Source: Sporichthyaceae bacterium
GTDB lineage: Bacteria > Actinomycetota > Actinomycetes > JACCUZ01
DNA length: 19,838 nt
Direction of reading: 5' to 3'
Assembly (NCBI GenBank): GCA_013698395.1
Contig: JACCUZ010000143.1
Location: 1-19,838 of the forward strand
The notes beneath the pieces were generated by a model. That model had not been told where the DNA came from. It searched no databases and saw only the letters and a program-made list of their open reading frames with translations. Below are positions 6,566-15,491 of the stretch, one piece after another. Position 1 is the stretch's first letter. The number at the start of each line of letters is the position of its first letter. The translations under genes and the position numbers were made by a program.

Positions 6566-7912
6566 GTGCCGGGTCCGCCGGGCCTGCCCGCGGCCGTGCG
6601 TTTCATCGTCATCGGCGCGGGAGTTCACGGGCTGTCGACGGCATGGCATCTTGCGCGCCAGCTGAGGGATCGCGGCACAGGCGACGGCAGCGATGTCGTC
6701 GTCCTCGACAAGACGGCCGTCGGAGCGGGCGCATCCGGCATCGCCTGCGGCGTCGTCCGCAACAACTACTTCCAACCCGCCATGCGTCGACTGATGGCGC
6801 ACTCGGTGTCGGTCTGGGAGTCCGAACCCTCGACGTTCTCCTACCACCCGGTCGGCTACCTCCAGGCGGCTCCGGAGTCCATGCGCGCCGGCGTCCAGCA
6901 GATCTACGCCGAGCAGCAGGGCATCGGCTACTCCTCCACGCTCGTCGAGGGCGAGGCGGCCTGCCAGAGCTACCTCGAGGACTTGTTCGGCGACTGGCGA
7001 GGGGAGGGCATCACCAACGTCCTGCACGAGCACCGGGGGGGCTACGCCAACAACCTCGCGTCGATGCACGGGCTTGCGAGCAAGGCCCAGGCCGAGGGCG
7101 TGCGGATCCTGACCGGTGTACGGGTCACGGACCTCGAGCTGTCCGCCGGGGCTGTTAGGGCGGTGCACACCAATGCCGGCACCGTGTTCTGCGAGCAGCT
7201 CGTCATCGCCGTCGGCCCATGGGTACGTGACCTGTGGACGATGCTCGAGCTGCCGGCAACCGTCAGCGTCCGCGGTCCGGACGGCCAGCTGAGGAGCGGC
7301 GTGGAGATGTGGCGGTATCTCCTGCTCCAGGAGGGCACGCTCGGCGTCGACCCCGGGATGTTCACCGACGTCCACGGCGGCATGCCGCCCGTCATGCACG
7401 TCGACTCCGACGCACCCCTCTATGACGAGGACGGCGAGCTCGTCACCGACGAGATGTGGGGCGTCTACTACAAGCCCGACTTCTCCTTCGGCGGCGTCCA
7501 GGGGGGCAGCATGCCGGTCGAGGTCGGGAAGCCCGCCGCCGAGGTGGCGGTGGACCCCTACGGCCCTGCCAGCCCCGAGTTCGTGGTTCCTGCGGAGTTC
7601 GCCCGCATGTGGACCGCGGCGTTGGCGCACTGCCATGGCCGCTTCCAAGGCACCCGACACCTGTACAAGGACGAACATTCCGGAGGGCTCGGCTGCTTCA
7701 CCCCGGACAGCTTCCCGGTCTTCGACACCTTCCGGCAGAACGCCTTCGTCATCGCCGACTCCAACCACGGCTACAAGATGATCGGCGTCGGGGAGCTGGT
7801 GGCGAAAGAGCTGCTCGGCGAGCCGCAAGAGCTGCTCGCGCCTTTTCACTTCGACCGCTACGAGCGGGGAGCGCTGCATCCGACCAGCAGCTCGCCGTTC
7901 CCGTGGAGTTAG
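6566..7912 (+). CDS. DAO-family FAD-dependent oxidoreductase (dimethylglycine/sarcosine oxidase-like)
   Basis: Flavoprotein of 448 residues that probably oxidises an N-methylated amino acid such as dimethylglycine, giving an imine or iminium intermediate. The N-terminal dinucleotide-binding motif is FIVIGAGVHGLSTAWHLA (about residues 13-30), followed by VVVLDKT ending the second beta strand and SGIACGVVRNNY (57-68), the flavin-contacting segment of the DAO fold. The C-terminal flavin motif is FVIADSNHGYKMIGVGELVAKELL. The protein lacks the folate-binding GcvT-type domain found in single-chain dimethylglycine oxidases, but the next gene encodes a separate GcvT-fold protein. The two together (448+393) are about the size of single-chain dimethylglycine oxidase, suggesting a split enzyme (inference). 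First gene of the operon, with GTG start and a strong Shine-Dalgarno. Oxidase versus dehydrogenase cannot be decided from sequence. Confidence 0.85.
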   Translation: MPGPPGLPAAVRFIVIGAGVHGLSTAWHLARQLRDRGTGDGSDVVVLDKTAVGAGASGIACGVVRNNYFQPAMRRLMAHSVSVWESEPSTFSYHPVGYLQAAPESMRAGVQQIYAEQQGIGYSSTLVEGEAACQSYLEDLFGDWRGEGITNVLHEHRGGYANNLASMHGLASKAQAEGVRILTGVRVTDLELSAGAVRAVHTNAGTVFCEQLVIAVGPWVRDLWTMLELPATVSVRGPDGQLRSGVEMWRYLLLQEGTLGVDPGMFTDVHGGMPPVMHVDSDAPLYDEDGELVTDEMWGVYYKPDFSFGGVQGGSMPVEVGKPAAEVAVDPYGPASPEFVVPAEFARMWTAALAHCHGRFQGTRHLYKDEHSGGLGCFTPDSFPVFDTFRQNAFVIADSNHGYKMIGVGELVAKELLGEPQELLAPFHFDRYERGALHPTSSSPFPWS

Positions 7913-7936
7913 TTCCCGACAGAGAGGACCAAGGTC

Positions 7937-9118
7937 GTGCGCATTCCCTACGATAACCCGCGGATCCACATGTACACGCGGATCCGCAAGTCGCCATACT
8001 TCTACGCCTCCCGGCGACACGGCGTGCAGTCGTACACGGTGTGCAACCGCATGTACCACCCTCGCCACTACGACGACCCCATCGCGGAGTACTGGCGGAT
8101 CGTCAACGACGTGACGATGTGGGACGTCGGCGTCGAGCGACAGGTCGAGATCACCGGGCCGGACGCCTTCACCCTGACCAACATGCTCACCCCCCGCGAC
8201 CTCACCAAGTGCGCCGTCGGGCAGTGCAAGTTCGTGCTCAACACCGACGTCGACGGCGGCATCATCAACAACCCGGTGCTCTTGCGGTTGGGCGAGAACC
8301 ACTTCTGGCTCTCCGTCGCCGACGGCGACGTGCTGCTGTGGGCCAAGGGGGTCGCGAGCCAGGCCGGCCTCAACGTGCAGGTCGGTGAGCCGGACGTGGC
8401 ACCGGTGCAGATCCAGGGGCCCAAGTCGAAGGCCCTGATGACCGAGCTGTTCGGCGACCGCATCCTCGACATGAAGTACTACTGGATGGACGAGTTCGAG
8501 CTCGACGGGATGAGCGTCGTCGTCGGTCGCACCGGCTACTCCGGTGAGGTGGGCTACGAGATCTACCTGCGCAACGCCAGCCGCGACGGCATAAAGCTCT
8601 GGGACACCGTCCTGCAGGCCGGCGAGGCGCACGACCTGGCGGTCATCGGCCCGTGCCAGATCCGTCGCGTCGAGGCGGGAATCCTGAGCTACGGGTCGGA
8701 CATCGCCCTGGACAACAACGGCTACAGCGACTACGCCTTCCTCAACCCGTACGAGGTCGGCCTGGAGTACACCGTCGACCTCGACCAGGAGGCCGACTTC
8801 ATCGGCAAGGAAGCGCTGAAGCGCATTTCCGCCGAGGGGGTCAGCCGCAAGGTCGTCGGGGTGGAGATCGAAGGCGATCCCATCGTCGGGTACTTCGAGG
8901 ATTACCTGCAGGTGGTCGAGGACGGCGAGCAGATCGGCCAGGTGTCCTCGGCTTTCTGGTCGCCACGCCAGGAGCGCAACATCGGCTTCGCGCTCGTGCC
9001 CATCAGGTACGCCGAGCTCGGCAGCAAGGTCGCCGTCCGGTCCGCGAAGGGCGAGACCACCGCCGTCGTCGTTCCCAAGCCGTTCGTCGACCCGAAGAAG
9101 GAGACCCCCAAGGCATGA
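7937..9118 (+). CDS. DmdA/GcvT-like folate-dependent aminomethyl- or methyltransferase
   Basis: Protein of 393 residues with the GcvT fold (N-terminal aminomethyltransferase domain, C-terminal barrel from about residue 300). It resembles the DMSP demethylase DmdA more than ordinary GcvT: MWDVGVERQVEITGPDA (about 61-77), MLTPRDL, GEPDVAPVQIQGPKSKALMT, and IRRVEAGILSYGSDI (about 240-256) all have close counterparts there. DmdA moves a methyl from DMSP to tetrahydrofolate giving 5-methyl-THF; GcvT relatives instead capture formaldehyde-level carbon as 5,10-methylene-THF. Given the adjoining flavoprotein, an amine substrate is likelier than DMSP (inference). GTG start at 7937 with AGAGAGG upstream. 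Its stop overlaps the next start as ATGA. The precise substrate is uncertain. Confidence 0.82.
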   Translation: MRIPYDNPRIHMYTRIRKSPYFYASRRHGVQSYTVCNRMYHPRHYDDPIAEYWRIVNDVTMWDVGVERQVEITGPDAFTLTNMLTPRDLTKCAVGQCKFVLNTDVDGGIINNPVLLRLGENHFWLSVADGDVLLWAKGVASQAGLNVQVGEPDVAPVQIQGPKSKALMTELFGDRILDMKYYWMDEFELDGMSVVVGRTGYSGEVGYEIYLRNASRDGIKLWDTVLQAGEAHDLAVIGPCQIRRVEAGILSYGSDIALDNNGYSDYAFLNPYEVGLEYTVDLDQEADFIGKEALKRISAEGVSRKVVGVEIEGDPIVGYFEDYLQVVEDGEQIGQVSSAFWSPRQERNIGFALVPIRYAELGSKVAVRSAKGETTAVVVPKPFVDPKKETPKA

Positions 9119-10188
9119 CCGAGGTGGTTCCCAACGGACAACGCGGCCATGGTCCTGCCGGCCTGCTCGAACGCCTGCACACGGGGCCGGTGATCTGCGC
9201 CGAGGGCTACCTGTTCGAGTTGGAGCGTCGCGGTTACCTGCAAGCGGGGCCTTTCGTCCCGGAAGTCGTCCTGGACCATCCCGAACAGGTGACAGCCCTG
9301 CACGAGCAGTTCGTCCACGCGGGGTCGGACGTCGTCGAGGCTTTCACGTACTACGCGCACCGCGAGAAGCTGCGGGTCGTCGGCAAGGACGACCTGCTCG
9401 AGCCGATCAACCGGCAGGCGTTGGCGCTCGCCGGAGATGTGGCCCGTGCCAGCGGCACTCTGCTCGCGGGGAACGTCTGCAACACCAACATCTACGATCC
9501 CGGTGACGAGGGCTCCCACCGCGACGTACGGTCGATGTCCGCGGAGCAGATCGGCTGGGCGGTCGACGCGGGCGTCGACTTCGTGGTGGGCGAGACGTTC
9601 AGCTTCGGCGCCGAGGCAGTCATCGCCTGCGAGGAGATCAAGCGCTCCGGGCTGCCGGCGGTGGTCACCCTGGCGATCCACCGGGAGCCGACCACCAGGG
9701 AAGGCTGGTCCCCGGCGGACGCGGCGAAACGACTGCAGGACGCGGGAGCCGACGTCGTCGGGCTCAACTGTGCTCGGGGGCCGGCCACCATGCTTCCGCT
9801 GCTCGAGGAGGTCGTTGCGGCGGTCAGCGTCCCCGTCGCAGCCCTCCCGGTCCCATACCGCACGACGACCGAGCAGCCGAACTTCCAGGCCCTGTACGAC
9901 CCGAACGGTCCTGCGGCGCCGACCGGTCGCGCCTTCCCCACGGCCCTCGACCCGTTCACCTGTACGAGGTACGACGTCGCGGCGTTCACGCAACGAGCGC
10001 GCGAGCTGGGGGTGTCGTACCTCGGGCTGTGTTGCGGCGCCGCGCCGCACCACGTCCGGGCCATGGCGGAGGAGTTGGGCCGCACACCTCCGGCCAGCCG
10101 GTACTCCGAGGACATGTCACGGCACATCTACTTCGGGACCGAGGCCGGCTTGGCAGCGCACAACCGGGGCTACCGCGACCGGCTGTGA
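9115..10188 (+). CDS. Betaine-homocysteine S-methyltransferase-like protein
   Basis: Zinc-dependent methyltransferase of 357 residues expected to make methionine from homocysteine using a methylated donor. The N-terminus matches BHMT closely: GYLFELERRGYLQAGPFVPE, DHPEQVTALHEQFVHAGSD, then VVEAFTYYAHREKL. The three zinc-ligand cysteines are present: C219 in VVGLNCARGP and C306-C307 in YLGLCCGAAPHH. With glycine betaine as donor the product is dimethylglycine, the expected substrate of the upstream flavoprotein/GcvT pair (inference). The donor could instead be DMSP, S-methylmethionine or another onium compound. The ATG at 9115 overlaps the preceding stop (ATGA). The frame is open far upstream of this start inside the previous gene, but that extension has no family resemblance. 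Confidence 0.87.
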   Translation: MTEVVPNGQRGHGPAGLLERLHTGPVICAEGYLFELERRGYLQAGPFVPEVVLDHPEQVTALHEQFVHAGSDVVEAFTYYAHREKLRVVGKDDLLEPINRQALALAGDVARASGTLLAGNVCNTNIYDPGDEGSHRDVRSMSAEQIGWAVDAGVDFVVGETFSFGAEAVIACEEIKRSGLPAVVTLAIHREPTTREGWSPADAAKRLQDAGADVVGLNCARGPATMLPLLEEVVAAVSVPVAALPVPYRTTTEQPNFQALYDPNGPAAPTGRAFPTALDPFTCTRYDVAAFTQRARELGVSYLGLCCGAAPHHVRAMAEELGRTPPASRYSEDMSRHIYFGTEAGLAAHNRGYRDRL

Positions 10189-10190
10189 CG

Positions 10191-12374
10191 ATGACCGAAA
10201 CACTTTCCAGCGCGAGAGAGCTCTCGCGCGCGCTCGAGGCCATGCAACGGCAGCTGCTCGAAGCCGCGCTGCGCCGCCCCCGGTACGAGGTGCTGCCGCT
10301 CGACGGCACTGCGGACGCCGTGGTTGACCACGTGCCGCGGGAGGTGACCGTCACCGTGACCGCGTCGCCGCGGCGCGGTATGGAACCGACGCTGGCGCTC
10401 AGCGAATCACTCGCCCGGCAGGGCTACCGTGTGGTGCCACATCTGGCGGCGCGGCTGGTGATCGACGAGTCCCACCTTCGGGACATGCTCTGCCGAATCA
10501 GCGAGGCCGGCATCCGGGACATCTTCGTGATCGCCGGCGACGGGGAACCCGCCGGCGTCTTCCCGGACTCCCTGCGGTTGCTCAGTGCCCTACGGGAGGG
10601 GCAGGGGGATGGTCTGGGACAGCACCTGGAGCAGGTCGGTGTCGCCGGCTATCCGGAGGGCCATCCGGACGTGTCCGACGCCCAGCTCACCCGAGCACTG
10701 CTCGCCAAGCAGCCATCGAGCACGTACCTGGTGACCCAGCTCTGCTTCTCCGCGAGAACGGTCTCGGCATGGGTCGACCGGATGCGAGCTGCGGGCGTCT
10801 CGCTGCCGGTCTACCCGGGCGTCGCTGGTGTCGTCGACCAGCGAAAGCTGCTGCGGGTGGCACAGCGGATCGGCGTCGGCCAGTCCGTGCGGTTCCTCCG
10901 CAAGCACCATGGGTTGTTGCGTCTGCTCTCACCCGGTGGTTACCGGCCCGACGGCCTCGTACGCGAGCTGGCCAGCCGGCTGGCTCCATCGGCCGACGAC
11001 ATGGCAGGCCTGCACGTCTACACCCTCGGCGCCGTCGCGGCGACCGAGCGGTGGCGTCGTGAGGCGCTCGAGCAGACGCTGGAGGCCGTCGACCGACACC
11101 GTTCACGGCGTCGACGCGTGGCCCCCCCTTCCCGGTACTCCGCGCTCGCCCTGGTCCGGCACGGTGTCACAGGCCAGGCGTGGCCGCGCGCCTGGGACAG
11201 GCACGAGCCGCGAGACGGCTACGACGTCGTCATCGTCGGAGGAGGCGTCCACGGCCTGGCGACGGCGTACTACCTCGCCACCAACCACGGCATCGACAAC
11301 GTCGCAGTTCTCGAGAAGAGCTACATCGGCAGCGGTGGTTCCGGGCGCAACACGGCCATCCTGCGGTCGAACTACCTGACGGCGGAAGGCGTGCAGTTCT
11401 ACGACCGGTCCCTACAGCTGTATCGACGGCTCGCCGAAGAGCTCAACTTCAACGTGATGTTCTCACGGCGAGGACACCTCACGCTGGCACACAGCGACGC
11501 CTCGCTTCGGACGATGCGGTGGCGGGCCGAGGTCAACAAGCTCTCCGGTGTCGACTCCGAGGTCATCGACGCGGACGAGGTGCAACGCCTGGTGCCCTAC
11601 CTGGACACCTCGACGGCTGCGCGCTACCCGATCCTCGGAGCGCTCTACCACCCCCCGGGCGGCATCATCCGCCATGACGCGGTCGTCTGGGGTTACGCGC
11701 GTGCGGCCAGCGCGTTCGGCGTCCACGTCCACCAGGACACCGAGGTCACCGGCATCGACGTCAACGACGGTCGGGTCCGCGGTGTGCAGACCACCCGAGG
11801 CCCCATCGCTGCCCCGATCGTCGTCAACGCCACCGCGGGGTGGTCGTCGCTCATCTCGGCCATGGCGGGTGTACGGATGCCGGTGCAGACCTTCCCCCTG
11901 CAGGCCGCGGTTACCGAACCGGTGCGTCCCTTCCTGCACACCGTCGTGGTGTCCGGGACCCTGCACGTCTACATGAGCCAGACGGCTCGCGGCGAGATCG
12001 TCTTCGGAGCGAGCGTCGACCCGTTCGCCTCCTACTCCACCCGTGGCTCGCTCGACTTCCTCGAGGGTCTGGCGAGCCACGTGCTCGAGCTCATGCCGTC
12101 CTTGGCGACCCTGCGGGTGCTGCGTCAGTGGGCCGGTCTGTGCGACATGACGCCGGACTTCGCGCCGATCATGGGCCGCACGCATGTGGAGGGCTTCCTC
12201 GTCGACGTGGGCTGGGGGACGTACGGTTTCAAGGCCGGCCCGGTCTCGGGTGAGGCGATGGCCGAGTGCATCGCCACGGGCCGGACGCCCGAGCTCATCT
12301 CCGCGTTCGGGCTCCATCGCTTCGCCGAAGGCGAGCTTGTCGGCGAGAAGGGCGCCGCGGCCGTCGGCCACTAG
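10191..12374 (+). CDS. soxB: Fusion protein: MetF-type methylenetetrahydrofolate reductase domain + sarcosine oxidase beta subunit
   Basis: Single uninterrupted frame of 727 residues joining two enzymes. Residues about 20-300 form a divergent MetF TIM barrel: YEVLPL with E33 (the EFFPP position), VVPHLAARL with H84, FVIAGDGEPAG with D117 (the RGDxPPG position), TQLCFSA with F186 (the TQFFFD position), and VYPGVAGV. A basic linker (about 303-313, HRSRRRRVAPP) leads to complete SoxB: RYSALALVRHGVTG (315-328), FAD motif DVVIVGGGVHGLATAYYLA (345-363), GSGRNTAILRSNYL, and GGIIRHDAVVWGYA with H495 at the covalent FMN histidine position. SoxB normally starts at about residue 315 of this protein and is about 400 residues long. 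Start ATG 10191, or GTG 10185 overlapping the previous stop as GTGA. The fused reductase could convert 5,10-methylene-THF made by sarcosine oxidation to methyl-THF, or run in reverse. Confidence 0.9.
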   Translation: MTETLSSARELSRALEAMQRQLLEAALRRPRYEVLPLDGTADAVVDHVPREVTVTVTASPRRGMEPTLALSESLARQGYRVVPHLAARLVIDESHLRDMLCRISEAGIRDIFVIAGDGEPAGVFPDSLRLLSALREGQGDGLGQHLEQVGVAGYPEGHPDVSDAQLTRALLAKQPSSTYLVTQLCFSARTVSAWVDRMRAAGVSLPVYPGVAGVVDQRKLLRVAQRIGVGQSVRFLRKHHGLLRLLSPGGYRPDGLVRELASRLAPSADDMAGLHVYTLGAVAATERWRREALEQTLEAVDRHRSRRRRVAPPSRYSALALVRHGVTGQAWPRAWDRHEPRDGYDVVIVGGGVHGLATAYYLATNHGIDNVAVLEKSYIGSGGSGRNTAILRSNYLTAEGVQFYDRSLQLYRRLAEELNFNVMFSRRGHLTLAHSDASLRTMRWRAEVNKLSGVDSEVIDADEVQRLVPYLDTSTAARYPILGALYHPPGGIIRHDAVVWGYARAASAFGVHVHQDTEVTGIDVNDGRVRGVQTTRGPIAAPIVVNATAGWSSLISAMAGVRMPVQTFPLQAAVTEPVRPFLHTVVVSGTLHVYMSQTARGEIVFGASVDPFASYSTRGSLDFLEGLASHVLELMPSLATLRVLRQWAGLCDMTPDFAPIMGRTHVEGFLVDVGWGTYGFKAGPVSGEAMAECIATGRTPELISAFGLHRFAEGELVGEKGAAAVGH

Positions 12375-12381
12375 CCCCGCG

Positions 12382-12648
12382 ATGATCCTGCTGCCTTGTC
12401 CGTGGTGCGGACCACGTGCCGCCGACGAGTACGCCTACCTCGGGGAGTTGACGCCTCGCCCCGATCCTCAGCGTGCAACTCGCACGGAGTGGCGGGACTA
12501 CCTCTACCTGCGGGCCAACCTCGCCGGCTGGACCACCGAGCGGTGGTACCACCGAATGGGGTGCCGCCGCTACCTCACCGTCCAGCGGCACACGGTCAGC
12601 AACGACGTGCGCTCCGTTGCTGCTGCCGGGTCTGGCGGTGAACCGTGA
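12382..12648 (+). CDS. soxD: Sarcosine oxidase delta subunit
   Basis: Small zinc-binding subunit of heterotetrameric sarcosine oxidase, 88 residues, the usual size. The N-terminus ILLPCPWCGPR supplies the CxxC pair, and WYHRMGCRRYLTVQRHT supplies the His and Cys that complete the zinc site; EWRDYLYLRANLAGW is the conserved central block. It starts at ATG 12382, 7 bases after the soxB stop, and its TGA overlaps the soxA GTG as GTGA. In known enzymes the delta subunit packs against alpha and stabilises the complex (family knowledge). Gene order soxB-D-A-G is the classical one. Confidence 0.94.
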   Translation: MILLPCPWCGPRAADEYAYLGELTPRPDPQRATRTEWRDYLYLRANLAGWTTERWYHRMGCRRYLTVQRHTVSNDVRSVAAAGSGGEP

Positions 12649-15491
12649 GCCGCGGTGATGGAGGCACCGCCGTCTCCCCTGCGGTGATGAGCATGCGGCT
12701 GCCCTCGCAGCCCGGTGAGGTGATCGACCGCCACACGCGCTTCACGTTCCGGTGGAACGGCCGCCGCTATCCGGCCTTCGACGGCGACACGATCGCCTCA
12801 GCGCTGGCTGCCTGCGGTGAGCGGGTCTTCTCTCGCAGCTTCAAGTACCACCGCCCGCGCGGACTTCTCACTGCCAGCTTCCTCGACCCCGGGTGCATCG
12901 TGCAGGTGGGGGACGAGCCCAACGTGCGCGCCGCGCACCGCTTGGCAGAGCCGGGGTTGGACGTCCGCTCCCAGGACACGTGGCCGTCGCTGGCCTTCGA
13001 CGTCAAGGCGGCCAACCAGCTCTTCACCAGGTTCCTTCCGGCCGGGTTCTACTACAAGACCTTCATCCGGCCGCACCGGTTGTGGCCGGCGTACGAACGG
13101 GTGCTCGAGCGCTTCGCCCACGGCGGCTCGACGTCTGCGCATCTCCCCGTTCCGGAGCGGCTTCGCGCCTACGACAAGCGGCATGCTAATCCGGACGTCG
13201 TCGTCGCCGGAGGCGGGCCCGCCGGCATGGCCGCCGCCGTCGCCGCCGCCCGAGCAGGGGCATCCGTGCTGCTGGTCGAGGAGGAGCAGGCCCTCGGCGG
13301 CCACCTCCGGTGGGGTGGGGCGGACGAGCTCGCCGCCATGCGCGAGCTGCAGCGACGCGTCGAGCAGACCAGCGGCATCGAGGTGCTGACCGACTCCGTC
13401 GTCCTCGGTCGATACGACGGTAACTGGCTGGCCGTCCTGCAACGCGGCCTGCCGCAGGTTCACGAGCGCCTGGTCAAGGCACGGGCCAAGACCCTGGTGG
13501 TCGCCGCCGGCCTGATCGAGCGGCCCTACGTCTTCGCGGGCAACGACCTCCCCGGCGTGCTGCTGTCAACGGCCGTCCGACGGCTGGTCAACTTGCATGC
13601 GGTCAAGCCTGGCGAGCGGGCGGTGATCCTCAGTGCGAACCCGGAGGGCGACGCTGCCGCGGCCGACCTCGAACGTGTAGGTGTCACCGTGGCGCACGTC
13701 GAGGACGTCCGTCGCGGAGGGGATGTCGTCCGCGTCCGCGGCCGCGGCCGGGTTGGCGAGGTGCAGCTTCGCGGTGGGCGGCGCCTGGAGTGCGACTTGC
13801 TGGTCACCGCGACCGGATGGACGGCCCCCGTGTCGCTGCTGACCATGGCCGGTGCTGTCCCGGAGTACGACCCACGGGCGGCGCGGTTCCGCCCCGACGT
13901 CTCCCGGCTGCCCGGCGACGTGCTCGCCACCGGGGGCATCCTGGGTGACGGCAGCCTCGACGAGCTCCTGGCGCACGGCGAAGCCACCGGACACGAGGCT
14001 GCCCGACGCGCCAGAGATAAAGCGGCCGCGGTACCCGTGCCCGCTCTGTCCGTGCAACCGCACCCGGAGTGCTTCCACGGTCCAACGCACGGCTTCGTCG
14101 ACTTCTCTGAGGATGTGTCCTCCAATGACCTGCTCACCGCGGTCGAGGAGGGTTACGACTCGGTCGAGCTCGTCAAGCGCTACACGACAGCGACCATGGG
14201 CCCGACGCAGGGGAAGCTGGAGTCGGTCAACGTTGTGGCGATCGTCGCCGAGGCGACCGGCCGGACGATCACTCAGACGGGCACGACGACGTGGCGGCCG
14301 CCGTACGCGCCCGTCACGCTGGGGGCGCTGGCCGGCCCCGTACGCGAGCCGGTGCGCCGCTCCCCCATGCAGGCGTGGCACGAACGTCATGGCGCCATCC
14401 CGCTGGTCGCCGGAGCCTGGATCCGGCCTGACGCCTACGGCGACCCGGCCGACGAGGTGCGCGCCGTGCGCGAGGGCGTGGGGATCATCGACGTCACGCC
14501 GATCGGTAAGCTCGACCTGCGCGGGCCCGACGTCCCCAAGCTGCTGAACCTGCTCTACGTCAACCGCTGGTCCAAGCTGGACGTCGGTCGCGTCCGCTAC
14601 GGCGTCATGTGCGGAGAGGACGGCGTCGTCATCGACGACGGCGTGACGGGGCGGCTCGGAGCCGAGCACTACCTGATGAGCACCACGTCCTCCGGGGCGG
14701 CGGCGGTGTGGGAATGGGTGGAGAGCTGGCTGCAGACCGAACATGCCGACTGGCAGGTGCATGTCACTCCCGTGACCACGGCGTACGCCAGCGTCAACAT
14801 CGCCGGGCCGCGGTCCCGCCAGCTGCTGGGTCGGCTGGTCGAGGACGTCGACCTGAGCCCCGACGCATTTCCGTACATGCACGTCAGAACCGGCCGGGTC
14901 GCCGGCGTCGACGGCTGCGTGGTCTGGCGGATCGGCTTCACCGGTGAGCTCAGCTACGAGCTGCACGCCCCCGCGAGCTACGGCCTGCATGTCTGGGAGT
15001 CGCTGCTCGACCGCGGCCAGGACCTGGCAGTCCGCCCCTTCGGCATCGAGGCGCAGCGAATCCTGCGGCTGGAGAAGGGACATCTTATCGTCGGCCAGGA
15101 CACCGACGGCCTCACCCGCGCCTTCAGCGCCGGGCTGGACGGGTTGGTCAAGCTCGACAAGGACGACTTCCTCGGTCGGCCGGAGCTGACCTGGCAGGCC
15201 GAGAACAAGGGTCACGCTCGTCTGGTGGGGCTGCGGCTCGCCGACGGCTCCGTGGTCCCCGATGAGGGCAGCCAGCTCGTGGCGGACGGGTCGCGCATCT
15301 GCGGACGAGTGACCTCGAGCCGTCACTCCCCCACCCTCGGACGCGCGGTGTGCCTTGCTCAGGTCACCGCATCCCTCGCGAAGCCGGGCACCGAGGTGAC
15401 GGTGCGACTGGTCGACGGACGCAGCGTGACCGCCAAGGTCACCGAGCACCTCGCACAGGTGGACCCGGAAGGGGAGCGGCTGCGTGCCTGA
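12645..15491 (+). CDS. soxA: Sarcosine oxidase alpha subunit
   Basis: Large subunit of 948 residues, typical length. Order of domains: N-terminal ferredoxin-like fold (FDGDTIASALAACGERVFSR, FKYHRPRGLLTA) without the iron-sulfur cysteines, as normal for SoxA; NAD-binding Rossmann domain with VVVAGGGPAGMAAA (glycines from about residue 189); a second part of the oxidoreductase domain with LATGGILGDGSLDELLA; and a C-terminal GcvT-like folate-binding domain (about 580-945) with VREGVGIIDVTPIGKLDLRG and RIGFTGELSYELHAP. It receives the methylene carbon from sarcosine oxidised in SoxB and transfers it to tetrahydrofolate, giving 5,10-methylene-THF and glycine (family knowledge). GTG start overlapping the soxD stop; its own end overlaps soxG by 8 bases. 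Confidence 0.95.
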   Translation: MSRGDGGTAVSPAVMSMRLPSQPGEVIDRHTRFTFRWNGRRYPAFDGDTIASALAACGERVFSRSFKYHRPRGLLTASFLDPGCIVQVGDEPNVRAAHRLAEPGLDVRSQDTWPSLAFDVKAANQLFTRFLPAGFYYKTFIRPHRLWPAYERVLERFAHGGSTSAHLPVPERLRAYDKRHANPDVVVAGGGPAGMAAAVAAARAGASVLLVEEEQALGGHLRWGGADELAAMRELQRRVEQTSGIEVLTDSVVLGRYDGNWLAVLQRGLPQVHERLVKARAKTLVVAAGLIERPYVFAGNDLPGVLLSTAVRRLVNLHAVKPGERAVILSANPEGDAAAADLERVGVTVAHVEDVRRGGDVVRVRGRGRVGEVQLRGGRRLECDLLVTATGWTAPVSLLTMAGAVPEYDPRAARFRPDVSRLPGDVLATGGILGDGSLDELLAHGEATGHEAARRARDKAAAVPVPALSVQPHPECFHGPTHGFVDFSEDVSSNDLLTAVEEGYDSVELVKRYTTATMGPTQGKLESVNVVAIVAEATGRTITQTGTTTWRPPYAPVTLGALAGPVREPVRRSPMQAWHERHGAIPLVAGAWIRPDAYGDPADEVRAVREGVGIIDVTPIGKLDLRGPDVPKLLNLLYVNRWSKLDVGRVRYGVMCGEDGVVIDDGVTGRLGAEHYLMSTTSSGAAAVWEWVESWLQTEHADWQVHVTPVTTAYASVNIAGPRSRQLLGRLVEDVDLSPDAFPYMHVRTGRVAGVDGCVVWRIGFTGELSYELHAPASYGLHVWESLLDRGQDLAVRPFGIEAQRILRLEKGHLIVGQDTDGLTRAFSAGLDGLVKLDKDDFLGRPELTWQAENKGHARLVGLRLADGSVVPDEGSQLVADGSRICGRVTSSRHSPTLGRAVCLAQVTASLAKPGTEVTVRLVDGRSVTAKVTEHLAQVDPEGERLRA

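Noticed and set aside
6203..8632. Very long minus-strand open frame (about 809 codons) opposite the FAD oxidoreductase and DmdA-like genes
   Set aside because: It is the antisense shadow of high-GC genes, rich in Val/His/Arg/Gly with no domain. Part of it also overlaps the second iclR gene in a different frame.
8653..9114. N-terminal extension of the BHMT-like protein
   Set aside because: It lies wholly within the DmdA-like gene in another frame and looks like low-complexity Arg/Gly sequence; the ATGA overlap at 9115 is the natural start.
7937..9118. Calling this gene a true DMSP demethylase (dmdA)
   Set aside because: The resemblance is strong but the context is N-methyl amine catabolism; the substrate cannot be fixed by eye, so no gene symbol was given.
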